This document shows positions 35,799 to 44,600 of a stretch of 64,000 nt of DNA, piece after piece. The notes below the pieces were generated by a model. That model was not told the origin of the DNA, did not search any database, and worked only from the letters and a program-made list of their open reading frames with translations. Origin of the DNA: JANQPX01 sp965222015 (GTDB lineage Bacteria > Pseudomonadota > Alphaproteobacteria > Geminicoccales > Geminicoccaceae); NCBI GenBank assembly GCA_965222015.1, contig CBDCTL010000017.1, forward strand, positions 1 to 64,000, in the 5' to 3' direction. A program made the position numbers and the translations under genes. The first letter of the stretch is position 1; each line of letters starts with the position of its first letter.

Positions 35799-36063
35799 TA
35801 AGATGTGACTACGTCACCGTGTAGGCACACGGCATGTCGGAACCTAGAACGAAAAGCCGCCGTTCCGAGCCATCACATGGTCGCTCGCGTCCGGTTTTCC
35901 CGGCAAGACTGTGAGGAAGCACGAGCCGGCTCCCAATGGCCATCAGTGCCAAAGCACATTGGGTTTCAACTATCGATCGTAAGTGCAAGACCAACGTTGG
36001 CATCTGGGGCTCGGAAACCAGCTGAGGCGAGCGGCGCAACTTTGTGACATCGCTTTCCTCAGG

Positions 36064-36345
36064 CTACTGTTTTAGAAGCCCGAGGAGAGCGACGCTCGCG
36101 CCGACGAGAGTAATCACGAGGTTGATCGTAGCTTGACCTACCGTTCGGTCTGAACGGCCAGTTCGAACACGGTTGGCACCCCACCAGATAAGAACGATGG
36201 CAACGAAGAGGAACCACGCCCTAATTATCCAGTCCGGGGATAGCTGATCGACGCTAACGCCGAATGAGCCAATGAATACAAGCAAGAACAGAAAACCGCA
36301 TAAAGCGGCAAAGTAACCGGAGCCCGTTGGCTTGGGTTCACTCAT
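36064..36345 (-). CDS. Small membrane protein, three predicted helices
   Basis: 93 residues: a polar start (MSEPKPTGSG), then three hydrophobic segments (YFAALCGFLFLLVFIGSFGV, IIRAWFLFVAIVLIWWG, TINLVITLVGASVALLGLL). No family recognised. The ATG lies where a second minus-strand frame ends, so the two may be coupled. It could be a maintenance or envelope protein of the island. Confidence 0.55.
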   Translation of the reverse strand: MSEPKPTGSGYFAALCGFLFLLVFIGSFGVSVDQLSPDWIIRAWFLFVAIVLIWWGANRVRTGRSDRTVGQATINLVITLVGASVALLGLLKQ

Positions 36346-36568
36346 GGCATCGCTTTACCTTTGTTTCAAAGCCCAGGCCAATAAAACCTGTAGCTGATCT
36401 GGAGCAGGCAAATGGCATAATTTCGATCACGTTGGCAATAACAATTAGCTTGTACGGGTTGCGCGTGCCATCAAACTGCACGGCGCCGGTCGGTCGGTTT
36501 CCCCCCTGATAGCGCCTAAGGGTGAAGCCGCTGTTTCTGGGATCGTTTCCGCCGGCAGTTGCAGACAT
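36338..36568 (-). CDS. Hypothetical small protein (weak)
   Basis: 76 residues, MSATAGGNDPRNSG..., with no recognised domain. Its stop overlaps the start of the next minus-strand gene by a few bases, as in translationally coupled pairs. An alternative frame on the same strand (36445-36660) overlaps it and is less plausible. Confidence 0.3.
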   Translation of the reverse strand: MSATAGGNDPRNSGFTLRRYQGGNRPTGAVQFDGTRNPYKLIVIANVIEIMPFACSRSATGFIGLGFETKVKRCHE

Positions 36569-36723
36569 GCGATCCCGAACGGCGCGATGGCGGTCAGCGC
36601 CAAAAGCGGCCCTTCGCGCGCAAATTTTAATCTAGAATCAACTATGCTGATTTCTGCCATCCCCGACAGGATTTTTCTTCTGGAAACGGGAGAGGCAGCC
36701 CGAACCCGGACTGCCTCTTCCTG

Positions 36724-36816
36724 CTAGTACGCCGGATCGGCGGCGATCATCATCTTCAAGAGCCAGACAATGATGCGCACCAGTAAGCGTAGCTTCGCCC
36801 TATTTTTCTGAGTCAA
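36724..36816 (-). CDS. Possible 30-residue hydrophobic, basic peptide
   Basis: Starts at a TTG with a strong GAAGGGGG ribosome binding site seven bases upstream. The peptide has a basic head (TQKNRAKLR), a hydrophobic middle (LLVRIIVWLLKMMIAA) and ends DPAY. The composition resembles small membrane toxins and regulatory peptides, but no named family is recognised. It stands alone in a gap with no larger gene. Confidence 0.4.
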   Translation of the reverse strand: MTQKNRAKLRLLVRIIVWLLKMMIAADPAY

Positions 36817-37105
36817 AACCAACCCCCTTCGAGACCGCGGATGGTTTTCGAAGAGGTGCGAGGGTGGCTCAGACACTCGCAGGCTATTAGCCTCACGGCC
36901 CGCTCACAGGGCTTTGGATTCGTGAGGATTATTCACCGATGGCGAGCACTTAGCTTAGTAGGTGGCTCTTGCAGCCGGTTTTTGCAAGCCATTCCTTTCA
37001 ACGGCGCAGGCGGCTTCAGATTCTAAACGCTCGCGGATATGACGGAGAGGTCCCTCTACTGCCAGCACGGCAGCCGTCCTATGCCAATGGGAAAGGCTGC
37101 CAGGT

Positions 37106-37333
37106 TCAGGCTGCCTCGTCAGGCTCCGTTTCCGGATCTTCATCCGCAACGCCGAAGGCCGCAAGCTTGTCCACAAGCCAGGACTCAAAAGAGAACTCAA
37201 AGCGCATGATCGGACGGCCGCGAAGATCTTCGCCAACGATGTCGGCGTTCGCGATGATGTGCGCTAAGATCGCCTTCGCCAGATGGGGCGATTCGAGATT
37301 CATGAATTCAGCGGTGACAACGACATTGCTCAT
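37106..37333 (-). CDS. Hypothetical conserved-looking small protein
   Basis: 75 residues from ATG at 37333: MSNVVVTAEFMNLESPHLAK and a C-terminal acidic tail (DEDPETEPDEAA). It has sound codon bias and a predicted alpha/beta fold, but no family I can name. Its start codon overlaps the start of the divergent nuclease gene (CATG), so one of the two starts is probably wrong. A longer in-frame form reaches 37480 but would overlap the nuclease coding region. Confidence 0.5.
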   Translation of the reverse strand: MSNVVVTAEFMNLESPHLAKAILAHIIANADIVGEDLRGRPIMRFEFSFESWLVDKLAAFGVADEDPETEPDEAA

Positions 37334-37805
37334 GCGGCGAGCATGCCTGCTGTTGGTTAACGCCACGTTAATGTCGGGGCCTTTTCCGGCGTCAGCGGCA
37401 GAGCCCATTGTCGGCCAAGTCACCGTGACCGACGGCGACACGATCATGATCCGCAACCAGCGCATCCGGTTTGCCGGCATGGACGCCTTCGAGACGCGCC
37501 AGACCTGTCAGGACGCTGTTGGCAAAGACTATCGATGCGGCCGTGACGCTGCGTTCGCGCTCGACGACTTCATCGGCAAGCGCAATGTCACCTGCGAGCC
37601 AAAAGACCGGAGTTGGGAACGCATCGTCGCGATTTGCTCAGTCGACAACGAGGATCTGGGCGCATGGATGGTGTGGCAAGGTCATGCGGTCGACGACGAC
37701 CGATATCGACCAAGTTATTGGTGGGCCGAGGCGTTGGCCTGGTGGCAATCTCGCGGAGCGTGGTCAGGCTCGTTCGAGCGTCCAAAGAACTGGCGGGATC
37801 GCTGA
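37332..37805 (+). CDS. Secreted thermonuclease-family protein (SNase-like)
   Basis: 157 residues from ATG 37332 (an upstream ATG at 37302 would add ten). Signal peptide (RRACLLLVNATLMSGPFPASAAE), then the SNase core: VTDGDTIMIRNQRIRFAGMDAFE, CGRDAAFALDDFI and WERIVAICSVDNEDLGAWMV. The Asp/Arg/Glu positions of the nuclease site appear conserved. Many plasmid and integrative elements carry such secreted nucleases. Transcribed away from the preceding small gene. Confidence 0.82.
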   Translation: MRRACLLLVNATLMSGPFPASAAEPIVGQVTVTDGDTIMIRNQRIRFAGMDAFETRQTCQDAVGKDYRCGRDAAFALDDFIGKRNVTCEPKDRSWERIVAICSVDNEDLGAWMVWQGHAVDDDRYRPSYWWAEALAWWQSRGAWSGSFERPKNWRDR

Positions 37806-37905
37806 TGATGGCCCATAGGGCGCACAAGACCATCTGAGTTTCATAGCCAGTAGACAACGCCGCCGCATCGTGCTGACCTTCCTAGCCATGAACATTTGTG
37901 GAACA

Positions 37906-39786
37906 GTGTGCTGCAGAGACATGCAGGAAAGGAGGTGGATCGAGAGGTCTTGAAGCTGCGCGAGAGATGAGGGTGGGCCCCTCGGGATCGGTTTTCAGGA
38001 GCAGGTCCCAAACCACTCCAAGCGGCTTTGGTAAAGAGCCATGGTCGTGAGCGTTGGAGGAACGGTCCGGGCATGACCCGGAGCAGGTGGGCATCCGAAA
38101 GACGAACGAAAGTGAACCGGCCGACGACGCGTCGAAAATTGTATTGGGTGCTGTCGAAACGAGAAGCGTGTTCCTCTTCTCGGACAAGTCCGTCGGGAGC
38201 CTGATGACTGGACGGGCGGCAGCCGGCGTAAAGGTGGCGTGATTTGGATGCAGGCTTTCGCGCGGAACTGCAGGAACCAGTGCTCTGATGTCAAGGGAGA
38301 AGCCCAAGCGGCCGACAACCGCGAGGCGAGAGTACCGAGGCAGGGCATTGGGGCGGACCGGTTCGTAGTAGCGAAGAAGGCTCGTAACGGGGCTGGAGCG
38401 AAGGGGCCGGATCAGGTGGCCGCATGGTCGAGACAACTGGCGACAGGATGATTGGGATGCATGCGGCAGACAAGCCGTTCAAGATAAGCAAGAGGCAGGT
38501 TTACGAAGCCTACAAAGCGATCAAATCCAATGCGGGTGCGGCCGGCGTGGACAGGCAAACGATCGAGCAATTCGACGCCGACTTGGGGAGCAATCTCTAC
38601 AAGATCTGGAACAGGATGAGCTCGGGCAGTTACTTTCCACCACCGGTGCGCGCCGTCTCCATACCGAAAAAGTCTGGAGGGCAAAGGATTTTGGGTGTGC
38701 CCACCGTTGCCGATCGCGTGGCGCAGATGGTGGTCAAGCAGCACATCGAGCCGAAGCTGGAGCCGATCTTTCTCGCTGACTCCTATGGCTATCGACCCGG
38801 AAAATCGGCGCTCGATGCCGTCGGCGTCACACGCCAGCGATGCTGGAAGAAGGATTGGGTTCTGGAATTCGACATCAAGGGGCTGTTCGACAACATCGAC
38901 CACGACCTTCTGCTGCGGGCGGTCCGGAAACACGTGACGTGCGCATGGGCGCTGCTCTACATCGAGAGATGGCTGACGGCGCCGATGGAGCAGGAAGACG
39001 GCATAAGGGTCGAGCGAAAACGGGGCACGCCGCAAGGTGGTGTCATCAGCCCGATCCTGGCCAATCTGTTCATGCATTACGCGTTCGATCTCTGGATGGC
39101 GCGGGCACATCCGCATGTCCCATGGTGCAGGTATGCGGACGACGGATTGGTGCATTGCCGTACAGAGCAAGAGGCAGAGGCGCTCAAAGCCGAGCTTCGA
39201 ACTCGCCTGGCAGCATGCCATCTGGAGCTGCATCCAGCGAAAACCAAGGTCGTCTACTGCAAGGATGGAAAGCGCAGGGGCAGCTATCCGAACGTCAAAT
39301 TCGACTTTCTCGGATACTGTTTTCGGCCGCGCTTGGTGAAAAGCAGCTCGAACAACGGTGTGTTCTGCGGCTTCAATCCGGCGGTCAGTCCGACAGCGCA
39401 GAAAGCCATGCGGCAGGCGATCCGGGACTTGGGCGTCCGACGTCGAACAGACTGGTCGTTGGTCGACATCGCCAGAAAGATCAATCCGCTCCTGCAGGGG
39501 TGGATGAACTATTATGGACGATACGCGCCCTCGGCCCTGTATCCCATGCTCCACTACGTCGATCGCACGTTGCGGGCTTGGGCGATGCGGAAGTTCAAGC
39601 GCTTGAAGAGGCATAAAGTTCGCGCGGGGCGGTTCCTGCAAAGGATCGCCCAGAAGAATGCGGCTTTATTCGTTCACTGGCGTCGAGGCATGATCGGTAC
39701 GTTTGCCTGATGGGAGCCGAGTGAGGCGAGAGCCTCACGCTCGGTTCTGCGAGCGCCTGGGGGTGAAATCCCCTCGGGCGACTCTC
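37906..39786 (+). mobile_element. Group II intron
   Basis: Ribozyme with an internal maturase. The 5' end is placed at GTGTG (37906), which fits the GUGYG consensus, with a small hairpin just after. The 3' end carries domain V (39714-39748: GAGCCGAGTGAGGCGAGA...) and domain VI with the bulged-A region around GGTGAAATCCCC. Both are in the expected order and spacing. The 3' boundary is uncertain by a few bases. The intron lies between the nuclease gene and a small zinc-ribbon gene. Confidence 0.78.
38424..39710 (+). CDS. ltrA: Group II intron reverse transcriptase/maturase
   Basis: 428 residues. RT palm with the YADD catalytic box (CRYADDGLVHC), the FDIKGLFDNIDHDLL motif and the KRGTPQGGVISPILANLF block, followed by the maturase X domain (INPLLQGWMNYYGRY). 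It lies inside the intron, upstream of domains V and VI. No obvious HNH endonuclease motif at the C-terminus, which suggests a non-endonuclease class. ATG 38424 or the nearby internal ATGs (38451, 38460) could serve as start. Confidence 0.92.
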   Translation: MVETTGDRMIGMHAADKPFKISKRQVYEAYKAIKSNAGAAGVDRQTIEQFDADLGSNLYKIWNRMSSGSYFPPPVRAVSIPKKSGGQRILGVPTVADRVAQMVVKQHIEPKLEPIFLADSYGYRPGKSALDAVGVTRQRCWKKDWVLEFDIKGLFDNIDHDLLLRAVRKHVTCAWALLYIERWLTAPMEQEDGIRVERKRGTPQGGVISPILANLFMHYAFDLWMARAHPHVPWCRYADDGLVHCRTEQEAEALKAELRTRLAACHLELHPAKTKVVYCKDGKRRGSYPNVKFDFLGYCFRPRLVKSSSNNGVFCGFNPAVSPTAQKAMRQAIRDLGVRRRTDWSLVDIARKINPLLQGWMNYYGRYAPSALYPMLHYVDRTLRAWAMRKFKRLKRHKVRAGRFLQRIAQKNAALFVHWRRGMIGTFA

Positions 39787-39795
39787 CTCGGAGCT

Positions 39796-40047
39796 ATGGA
39801 AGACGACACGATCGCGTTTCCTGACGCGCGCCACCGCGTCAAGGTCGGCGATCTTCGTGATTGGCACTACGTCAAAGTGATGTGCCAGCGCTGCGGCCAT
39901 GTCGGTCTGCTCTATCCTAAAACGCTCCGACGCCGTTTCGATCCTGACACACCGATCTCCGAACTGGCACCGAGATTCCGATGCGCCAACTGCGGCAAGC
40001 GAGGCTCGCGGTATTGGGATGCGTGGCAGATGAGCAGAAACACATGA
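39796..40047 (+). CDS. Small double zinc-ribbon-like protein
   Basis: 83 residues, MEDDTIAFPDARHRV, with two CxxC pairs: CQRCGH and CANCGK. The pairs are 35 residues apart and could bind one zinc. The ATG follows the predicted intron 3' end by only about ten bases, so the intron may sit in its 5' leader. Function unknown; DNA or RNA binding is possible from the zinc ribbon. Confidence 0.6.
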   Translation: MEDDTIAFPDARHRVKVGDLRDWHYVKVMCQRCGHVGLLYPKTLRRRFDPDTPISELAPRFRCANCGKRGSRYWDAWQMSRNT

Positions 40048-40483
40048 GCTGTGCGGTCACTACCGTTTCGCGTCGCCGTGTGAAATCATCCGACAGACAT
40101 TCAAATGCGACAGGATGTCTGAACTAGCGGCGACGGCGAGAAGGTGACGCCAGCAAACCAGGACGCCATTTTCTCGGACCTCTCCAGCTCAAATTGCGTG
40201 CCGATCTAAAGTGGAAAGCTTGGCGCATTATGCCGCAGATAGATTTTTCAAACGTCTCTGAGGCCAATGAGGCGTTCATGCCGGCGGTACTCTGCTAGTC
40301 CGCAACCTGGAGGCCTTGAGCAAACGCGCTTCCAGACGAGCGACTACCTAGGTGTGCCCCCAACACCTCGCGAAACCGGATGCCGGAGAGATTTCCGTAT
40401 GCTCTGCTGTTGCCCATGTGTTGCCCAAGGGAGAATTCTGGGCAACAGATCTAAAAATTTCCTGTCTAAGTCTTTGATTTAAT
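40048..40483. other. Intergenic stretch beside tRNA-Pro
   Basis: About 435 nt with no supported gene. A direct repeat of tRNA-Pro is not seen here, and there is no integrase gene. The right end, ending AATTTCCTGTCTAAGTC, abuts the 3' end of tRNA-Pro. Confidence 0.4.
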
Positions 40484-40560
40484 TGGTCGGAGCGGCAGGA
40501 TTCGAACCTGCGACCCCCAGTCCCCCAGACTGATGCGCTACCAGGCTGCGCTACGCTCCG
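40484..40560 (-). tRNA. tRNA-Pro (GGG)
   Basis: On the minus strand the sequence folds as a full cloverleaf: acceptor CGGAGCG/CGCTCCG, D arm with GCGCAGCCTGGTAGCGC, anticodon loop TGGGGGA (anticodon GGG), T arm GGTTCGAATCC and a genomic CCA. It marks the junction between accessory DNA to the left and the conserved chromosome to the right. Confidence 0.93.
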
Positions 40561-40606
40561 ACTGATCGGCGGACTATATCGCCGCTTTTAGAAGAGGACA
40601 ACGGGG

Positions 40607-41119
40607 TCAGACGTGGAACTTCTTTAGGGTGTCGCGGAGTTCGGCGAGGTCGTTTCTGATGGCTTCGAGGGCGTGCCGGCGTTCGTGGGCGGGGGCAGGG
40701 AGGTCGGCTTTGACGGCGGGCTCGCGGTCCTCGCTCACAGGCGGCTCGCCCTCGGCCGAACGGGCCGCAGGCGCAGCGGCGCCGTTGCTCTTCGCGGTGC
40801 GGTCGCCGCTGCTGCGGCGCTGGCCTTTCAGCAGCTTCTGGGCGCCCTTGATGGTGTAGCCCTCGTCATAGAGGAGGCTGCGGATCCGGCGCAGCAGATC
40901 GACGTCCTCCGGACGATAGTAGCGCCGACCTCCGCCGCGCTTGAGCGGCCGCACCTGAGGGAATTTACTCTCCCAGAAGCGCAGCACATGCTGGGCGACG
41001 TCGAGTTCGTCCGCGACTTCACTGATGGTGCGAAAGGCACCGGCCGACTTGGCGCGCCGACCGCCGCTGTCGGACCGATCATTGGAAGCTGTCGTGCTTG
41101 GCATGGGCCCGTCCATCAC
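40607..41119 (-). CDS. MerR-family transcriptional regulator
   Basis: 170 residues, MerR-type N-terminal DNA-binding domain (FRTISEVADELDVAQHVLRFWESKFPQVRPLKRGGGRRYYRPEDVDLL). The remaining C-terminus is unconserved, rich in Ala and Arg, and without a known effector-binding domain. This gene beside ihfA is conserved in Alphaproteobacteria. Its start (ATG 41119) overlaps the stop of ihfA by ATGA, so the two are probably cotranscribed. A second ATG at 41104 is also possible. Confidence 0.85.
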   Translation of the reverse strand: MMDGPMPSTTASNDRSDSGGRRAKSAGAFRTISEVADELDVAQHVLRFWESKFPQVRPLKRGGGRRYYRPEDVDLLRRIRSLLYDEGYTIKGAQKLLKGQRRSSGDRTAKSNGAAAPAARSAEGEPPVSEDREPAVKADLPAPAHERRHALEAIRNDLAELRDTLKKFHV

Positions 41120-41430
41120 TCTTCGTCCGCGCCGGGCTCGACGCCGTTAATCCGGTCCTTCAGCACCTGGGACGGCCGAAAGACCAGAACGCGCCGCGGC
41201 AGGATCGGGACTTCTTCTCCGGTCTTCGGATTGCGCCCGATGCGCTGGCCCTTGCGGCGCACGGAAAACGTGCCGAAGGAGGAAATCTTCACGATTCCGT
41301 CCTCGACGAGCGAGTCGCCGATTTCCGTCAGGATCGAGTCCACCAGCTGCGCCGACTCGCTTCTGGACAGCCCCACCTCCTGGTAGACGGCCTCGGCCAA
41401 ATGGGCCCTGGTCAGGGTCTTCCCCTTCAT
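41116..41430 (-). CDS. ihfA: Integration host factor alpha subunit
   Basis: 104 residues from MKGKTLTRAHLAEAV. IHF-family nucleoid protein with the beta-arm motif GRNPKTGEEVPI and the SFGTFSVRRK segment. Bends DNA as a heterodimer with IhfB and takes part in site-specific recombination and transcription. A possible six-residue upstream extension to 41448 (MRGCES) lacks family support. Confidence 0.93.
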   Translation of the reverse strand: MKGKTLTRAHLAEAVYQEVGLSRSESAQLVDSILTEIGDSLVEDGIVKISSFGTFSVRRKGQRIGRNPKTGEEVPILPRRVLVFRPSQVLKDRINGVEPGADEE

Positions 41431-41544
41431 CGATTCGCACCCCCGCAAGGTCTTGTTGAAAAAACCTAACGGTATCAGCAGGTTCCGTCAACCGATGAAG
41501 ATCCAGCCTCGTCGGGAAAGCTTGAAGGGATATACGCCCGTACC

Positions 41545-42516
41545 CTACCAGCGGACCAGAGCGGCCCCCCAGCTGAAACCGCCGCCCATGGCATTCATGA
41601 CCAAGAGTTGATCGCGCGCAAGGCGTCCGGCGGCGTCGGCCTCCGCGAGGGCGAGGGGAATCGAGGCCGCTGACGTATTGGCGTGGTGGCCGACCGTCAC
41701 CAGTACACGCTCCGCGGGCATGTCGAGACGCTGGGCGACCGCCTGCAGAATGCGTGCATTGGCCTGGTGGGGCACCAGCCAGTCGACGTCGGCCGCGGTC
41801 AGCGCCGCCCCCTGCAGCACGGCCTCGGTGGAGTCCACCAGGGCGGCCACCGCATGGCGGAAGACCTCGCGGCCGTTCATCCGGACATGGCCGGTCGTGC
41901 CGGTGCTGGATGGCCCGCCGTCGACATAGAGGGCGTCGTAGTGGCGCCCGTCCGAGCCAAGATGGGTGCCCAGCACACCCCGGTCCGACACCGTGCCCTC
42001 TCCGCCGCCGGCTTCGAGAACGACGGCGCCCGCACCGTCGCCGAACAGGACGCAGGTGGAGCGGTCGTTCCAATCCAAAAGGCGCGAGAAGGTCTCGGCG
42101 CCGATCACGAGGACGCGGTCGGCCTGGCCGGCCTTGATGAAATTGTCGGCGACCGCGAGCGCGTAGACGAAGCCGCTGCACACCGCCTGCACGTCGAAGG
42201 CCGCAGCCCGGTCGGCGCCGAGCTTCTGCTGCACGGCGGTGCCGGTCGCGGGGAAGGTGTGGTCCGGCGTGGTGGTGGCGACCACGATCATGTCGAGGTC
42301 GCCGGCGTCGATGCCGGCACGCTCGAGCGCCTGTCTGGCCGCCGCCGTCGCCAGGTCCGAGGTCAGCTCGCCGTCGGCGGCGATGTGCCGCTGGCGGATG
42401 CCGGTGCGCTCGACGATCCAGCTGTCGCTGGTGGCGACGGTTTCGGCCAGGTCGTCGTTGCTCACCACCTTCTTCGGCAGATAGGCCCCGGTGGCGATGA
42501 TTCGTGAGCGCCGCAT
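41545..42516 (-). CDS. fabH: 3-oxoacyl-ACP synthase III
   Basis: 323 residues. Condenses acetyl-CoA with malonyl-ACP to start fatty acid synthesis. The catalytic triad is visible: Cys in VQAVCSGF, His in PHQANARI and Asn in HHANTSAAS. The usual N-terminal start MRRSRIIATGAYLP and the C-terminal GGGFSWGAALVRW are present. Lies four bases downstream of plsX, in the standard plsX-fabH-ihfA order of Alphaproteobacteria. Confidence 0.96.
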   Translation of the reverse strand: MRRSRIIATGAYLPKKVVSNDDLAETVATSDSWIVERTGIRQRHIAADGELTSDLATAAARQALERAGIDAGDLDMIVVATTTPDHTFPATGTAVQQKLGADRAAAFDVQAVCSGFVYALAVADNFIKAGQADRVLVIGAETFSRLLDWNDRSTCVLFGDGAGAVVLEAGGGEGTVSDRGVLGTHLGSDGRHYDALYVDGGPSSTGTTGHVRMNGREVFRHAVAALVDSTEAVLQGAALTAADVDWLVPHQANARILQAVAQRLDMPAERVLVTVGHHANTSAASIPLALAEADAAGRLARDQLLVMNAMGGGFSWGAALVRW

Positions 42517-42520
42517 CGTC

Positions 42521-43564
42521 TCAGGACGCCCGCGCCTTGAGACCGCGAACCACGTCGTCTTCCAGCTTGTTCAATTCGGCGGTGATGCGCTGATTGGTGC
42601 CCTGCCGCACCAGATCGACGGCGACCTCGATGGCGTTGGCGAAGCCGAGCGCGTCGGTGCCGCCGTGACTTTTCACCACGACGCCGTTCAGCCCCAGAAA
42701 CATCGCGCCGTTGTAACGCCTTGGATCGAGACGTTGACGCAGCTTCTCCAGAGCTCCCCTGGCAATCATATAGCCGAGCCGCGAGAACCAGGAGCTCTTG
42801 AAGGCCTGCCTCAGGTGATGGGTGTAAAGCCCTGCCGTGCCTTCCGCGACTTTGAGGGCGACATTGCCGGTGAAGCCGTCGGTGACCACCACGTCGGTGG
42901 TGCCGTTGGTGAGATCGGTGCCCTCGACGAAGCCCCGGAACTCGATCGGCAGCCCCGTGTCGCGAAGGGCGGCAGCCGCCTGGCGGATGGTTTCATGGCC
43001 CTTCACGTCCTCAGTGCCGATGTTCAAAAGGCCCACTGTCGGTTTCTCGATGCCCAGCACCTCGCGGGCGAACACTTCGCCCATCACCGCGAACTGGACG
43101 AGATTCTCGGCGTCGCATTCGGCATTCGCGCCGAGGTCGAGGAATACCGTCTCCCGCCTTCGGGTCGGCATCAGCGAGCCGATGGCGGGGCGCTCGATGC
43201 CCGGAAGCGTCCGGAGCACGAACTTGGAAAGCGCCATCAGCGCGCCGGTGTTGCCGGCCGACACCACGGCGTCGGCCCGGCCTTCCTTCACCGCCTCGAT
43301 CGCGAGCCCCATGCTGCTGTTGCGCCCGTGGCGCAACACTTGGGACGGCTTGGCGTCCGCCTCCACGCGATCCGGGGTGTGCACGATCTCGACCCGCCCG
43401 GCCAGGCTTTTCCTCGCCTCGACCAGCGGCTGCACGGCCGCGCGGTCGCCGAATAGCAGAAAGGACAGATCGGCGTGGCGCGCATGGGCCATGTCGGCAC
43501 CAGCGATCACCATCTGCGGGGCGTGATCCCCGCCCATGGCATCGATGGCTATGGTGGGCTGCAA
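42521..43564 (-). CDS. plsX: Phosphate acyltransferase PlsX
   Basis: 347 residues, opening TIAIDAMGGDHAP, the PlsX signature. It forms acyl-phosphate from acyl-ACP for phospholipid synthesis. The glycine-rich VSAGNTGALMALSK stretch and the end VVVKSHGGTDALGFANAI are conserved. The gene lies between rpmF and fabH, an operon arrangement common to proteobacteria. Confidence 0.95.
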   Translation of the reverse strand: MQPTIAIDAMGGDHAPQMVIAGADMAHARHADLSFLLFGDRAAVQPLVEARKSLAGRVEIVHTPDRVEADAKPSQVLRHGRNSSMGLAIEAVKEGRADAVVSAGNTGALMALSKFVLRTLPGIERPAIGSLMPTRRRETVFLDLGANAECDAENLVQFAVMGEVFAREVLGIEKPTVGLLNIGTEDVKGHETIRQAAAALRDTGLPIEFRGFVEGTDLTNGTTDVVVTDGFTGNVALKVAEGTAGLYTHHLRQAFKSSWFSRLGYMIARGALEKLRQRLDPRRYNGAMFLGLNGVVVKSHGGTDALGFANAIEVAVDLVRQGTNQRITAELNKLEDDVVRGLKARAS

Positions 43565-43579
43565 GGGCTCCCGGCCTCG

Positions 43580-43777
43580 TCAGGCAGCGGCGTTGTCGGA
43601 CGTGCTCTCGGCAATGACCTCGCGGCCGTTATAGTGGCCGCAGGCGTCACAGACATGATGCGAACGCTTGGGCTCGCCGCAATTGGAGCATTCCACGAGA
43701 TTGACCCTGCCCAGGCGATCATGAGCCCGGCGCATGTCACGCTTGGAACGCGAAACCTTCTTTCTTGGAACAGCCAT
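43580..43777 (-). CDS. rpmF: 50S ribosomal protein L32
   Basis: 65 residues, MAVPRKKVSRSKRDMRRAHD, and a four-Cys zinc ribbon (CSNCGEPKRSHHVCDACG). Part of the large ribosomal subunit. It precedes plsX by 15 bp in the same operon. Confidence 0.96.
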   Translation of the reverse strand: MAVPRKKVSRSKRDMRRAHDRLGRVNLVECSNCGEPKRSHHVCDACGHYNGREVIAESTSDNAAA

Positions 43778-43847
43778 CCTCGGTTACCTCGATGTTGGGC
43801 GCTCAACGGCATGATACCATCGGAGCGCAGGTTTTCGCTACTGAACG

Positions 43848-44423
43848 TCAGTGCCTTTTCAGCTTTTCGAAGGGGCTCGGCGGCCGATCGCCGATGGTCG
43901 CACCGCCTTTGGCCTCGATCTCTTCGAGAAAGCGGTCCGCGTCCGCCGCCCGCGGATAGGGATCGAGGGCGAGATAGAACTCCTCGGCGACCGCCTCGCC
44001 GACGTCGATCTCGTCACCCTCCAGGATCTCGACGTCGATCTCCTCTTCCGGGTCTCTGGCCTCGCCGCCGGCGAGCAGCTTTGCCTCGGTAGCGCGCGTC
44101 CGGTAGTGGCGCTCGAACGGGACCTCGATCGACGCTTTCACCGGCTGCAGCGTCGCGACGCAGGTCTGCGTCGCGATCGCCTCGATCGTACCCGCGAGGA
44201 CGAACGCCGTCATGCGCTTTTCGATGCCGACGGACGCGCTCAGCGAGGTGATGCCGACGAGATCGAAACGGGTCTTCAGCGAGGCGCGTTCGGCCGCCGT
44301 CGCCGTGAGCTCGAGGACGATGCCGTCCTCCGGCCACGGTTCGACCGTCACCTTGTGCGAAAACTCGTTAGCCGGCGTCACCACACAACTCCAGTGAAAC
44401 GAAAGGCCTGACCGGGCGGCCAC
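43848..44423 (-). CDS. DUF177/YceD-family protein
   Basis: 191 residues from MAARSGLSFHWSCVV, though a GTG start further inside (VVTPANEFSHKV) is possible. YceD proteins are linked to 23S rRNA metabolism and are paired with rpmF in most bacteria, as here. The beta-rich core carries TCVATLQPVKASIEVPFERHY and an acidic middle (EEEIDVEILEGDEIDVGE). No enzymatic motif. Confidence 0.88.
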   Translation of the reverse strand: MAARSGLSFHWSCVVTPANEFSHKVTVEPWPEDGIVLELTATAAERASLKTRFDLVGITSLSASVGIEKRMTAFVLAGTIEAIATQTCVATLQPVKASIEVPFERHYRTRATEAKLLAGGEARDPEEEIDVEILEGDEIDVGEAVAEEFYLALDPYPRAADADRFLEEIEAKGGATIGDRPPSPFEKLKRH

Positions 44424-44600
44424 GGTACGTCGAGTCCTGGACCTTGCGCTGCGAACTCCCGACCCTTCCTCTTCGAACGCGGCGGCAATCTAAGTGTCTG
44501 GGCGCCCAGGGTCAATGATTTTGCAGCCTTCGGTTCAGGCGTTTCTGCGCCGATTTCTACGGTGCCGGCCATGGTCGCCGTCCGATCCGCCGCCCGTCGG

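Noticed and set aside
36445..36660. Alternative minus-strand small gene
   Set aside because: Overlaps a slightly more plausible frame that is coupled to the next gene. Neither is strong.
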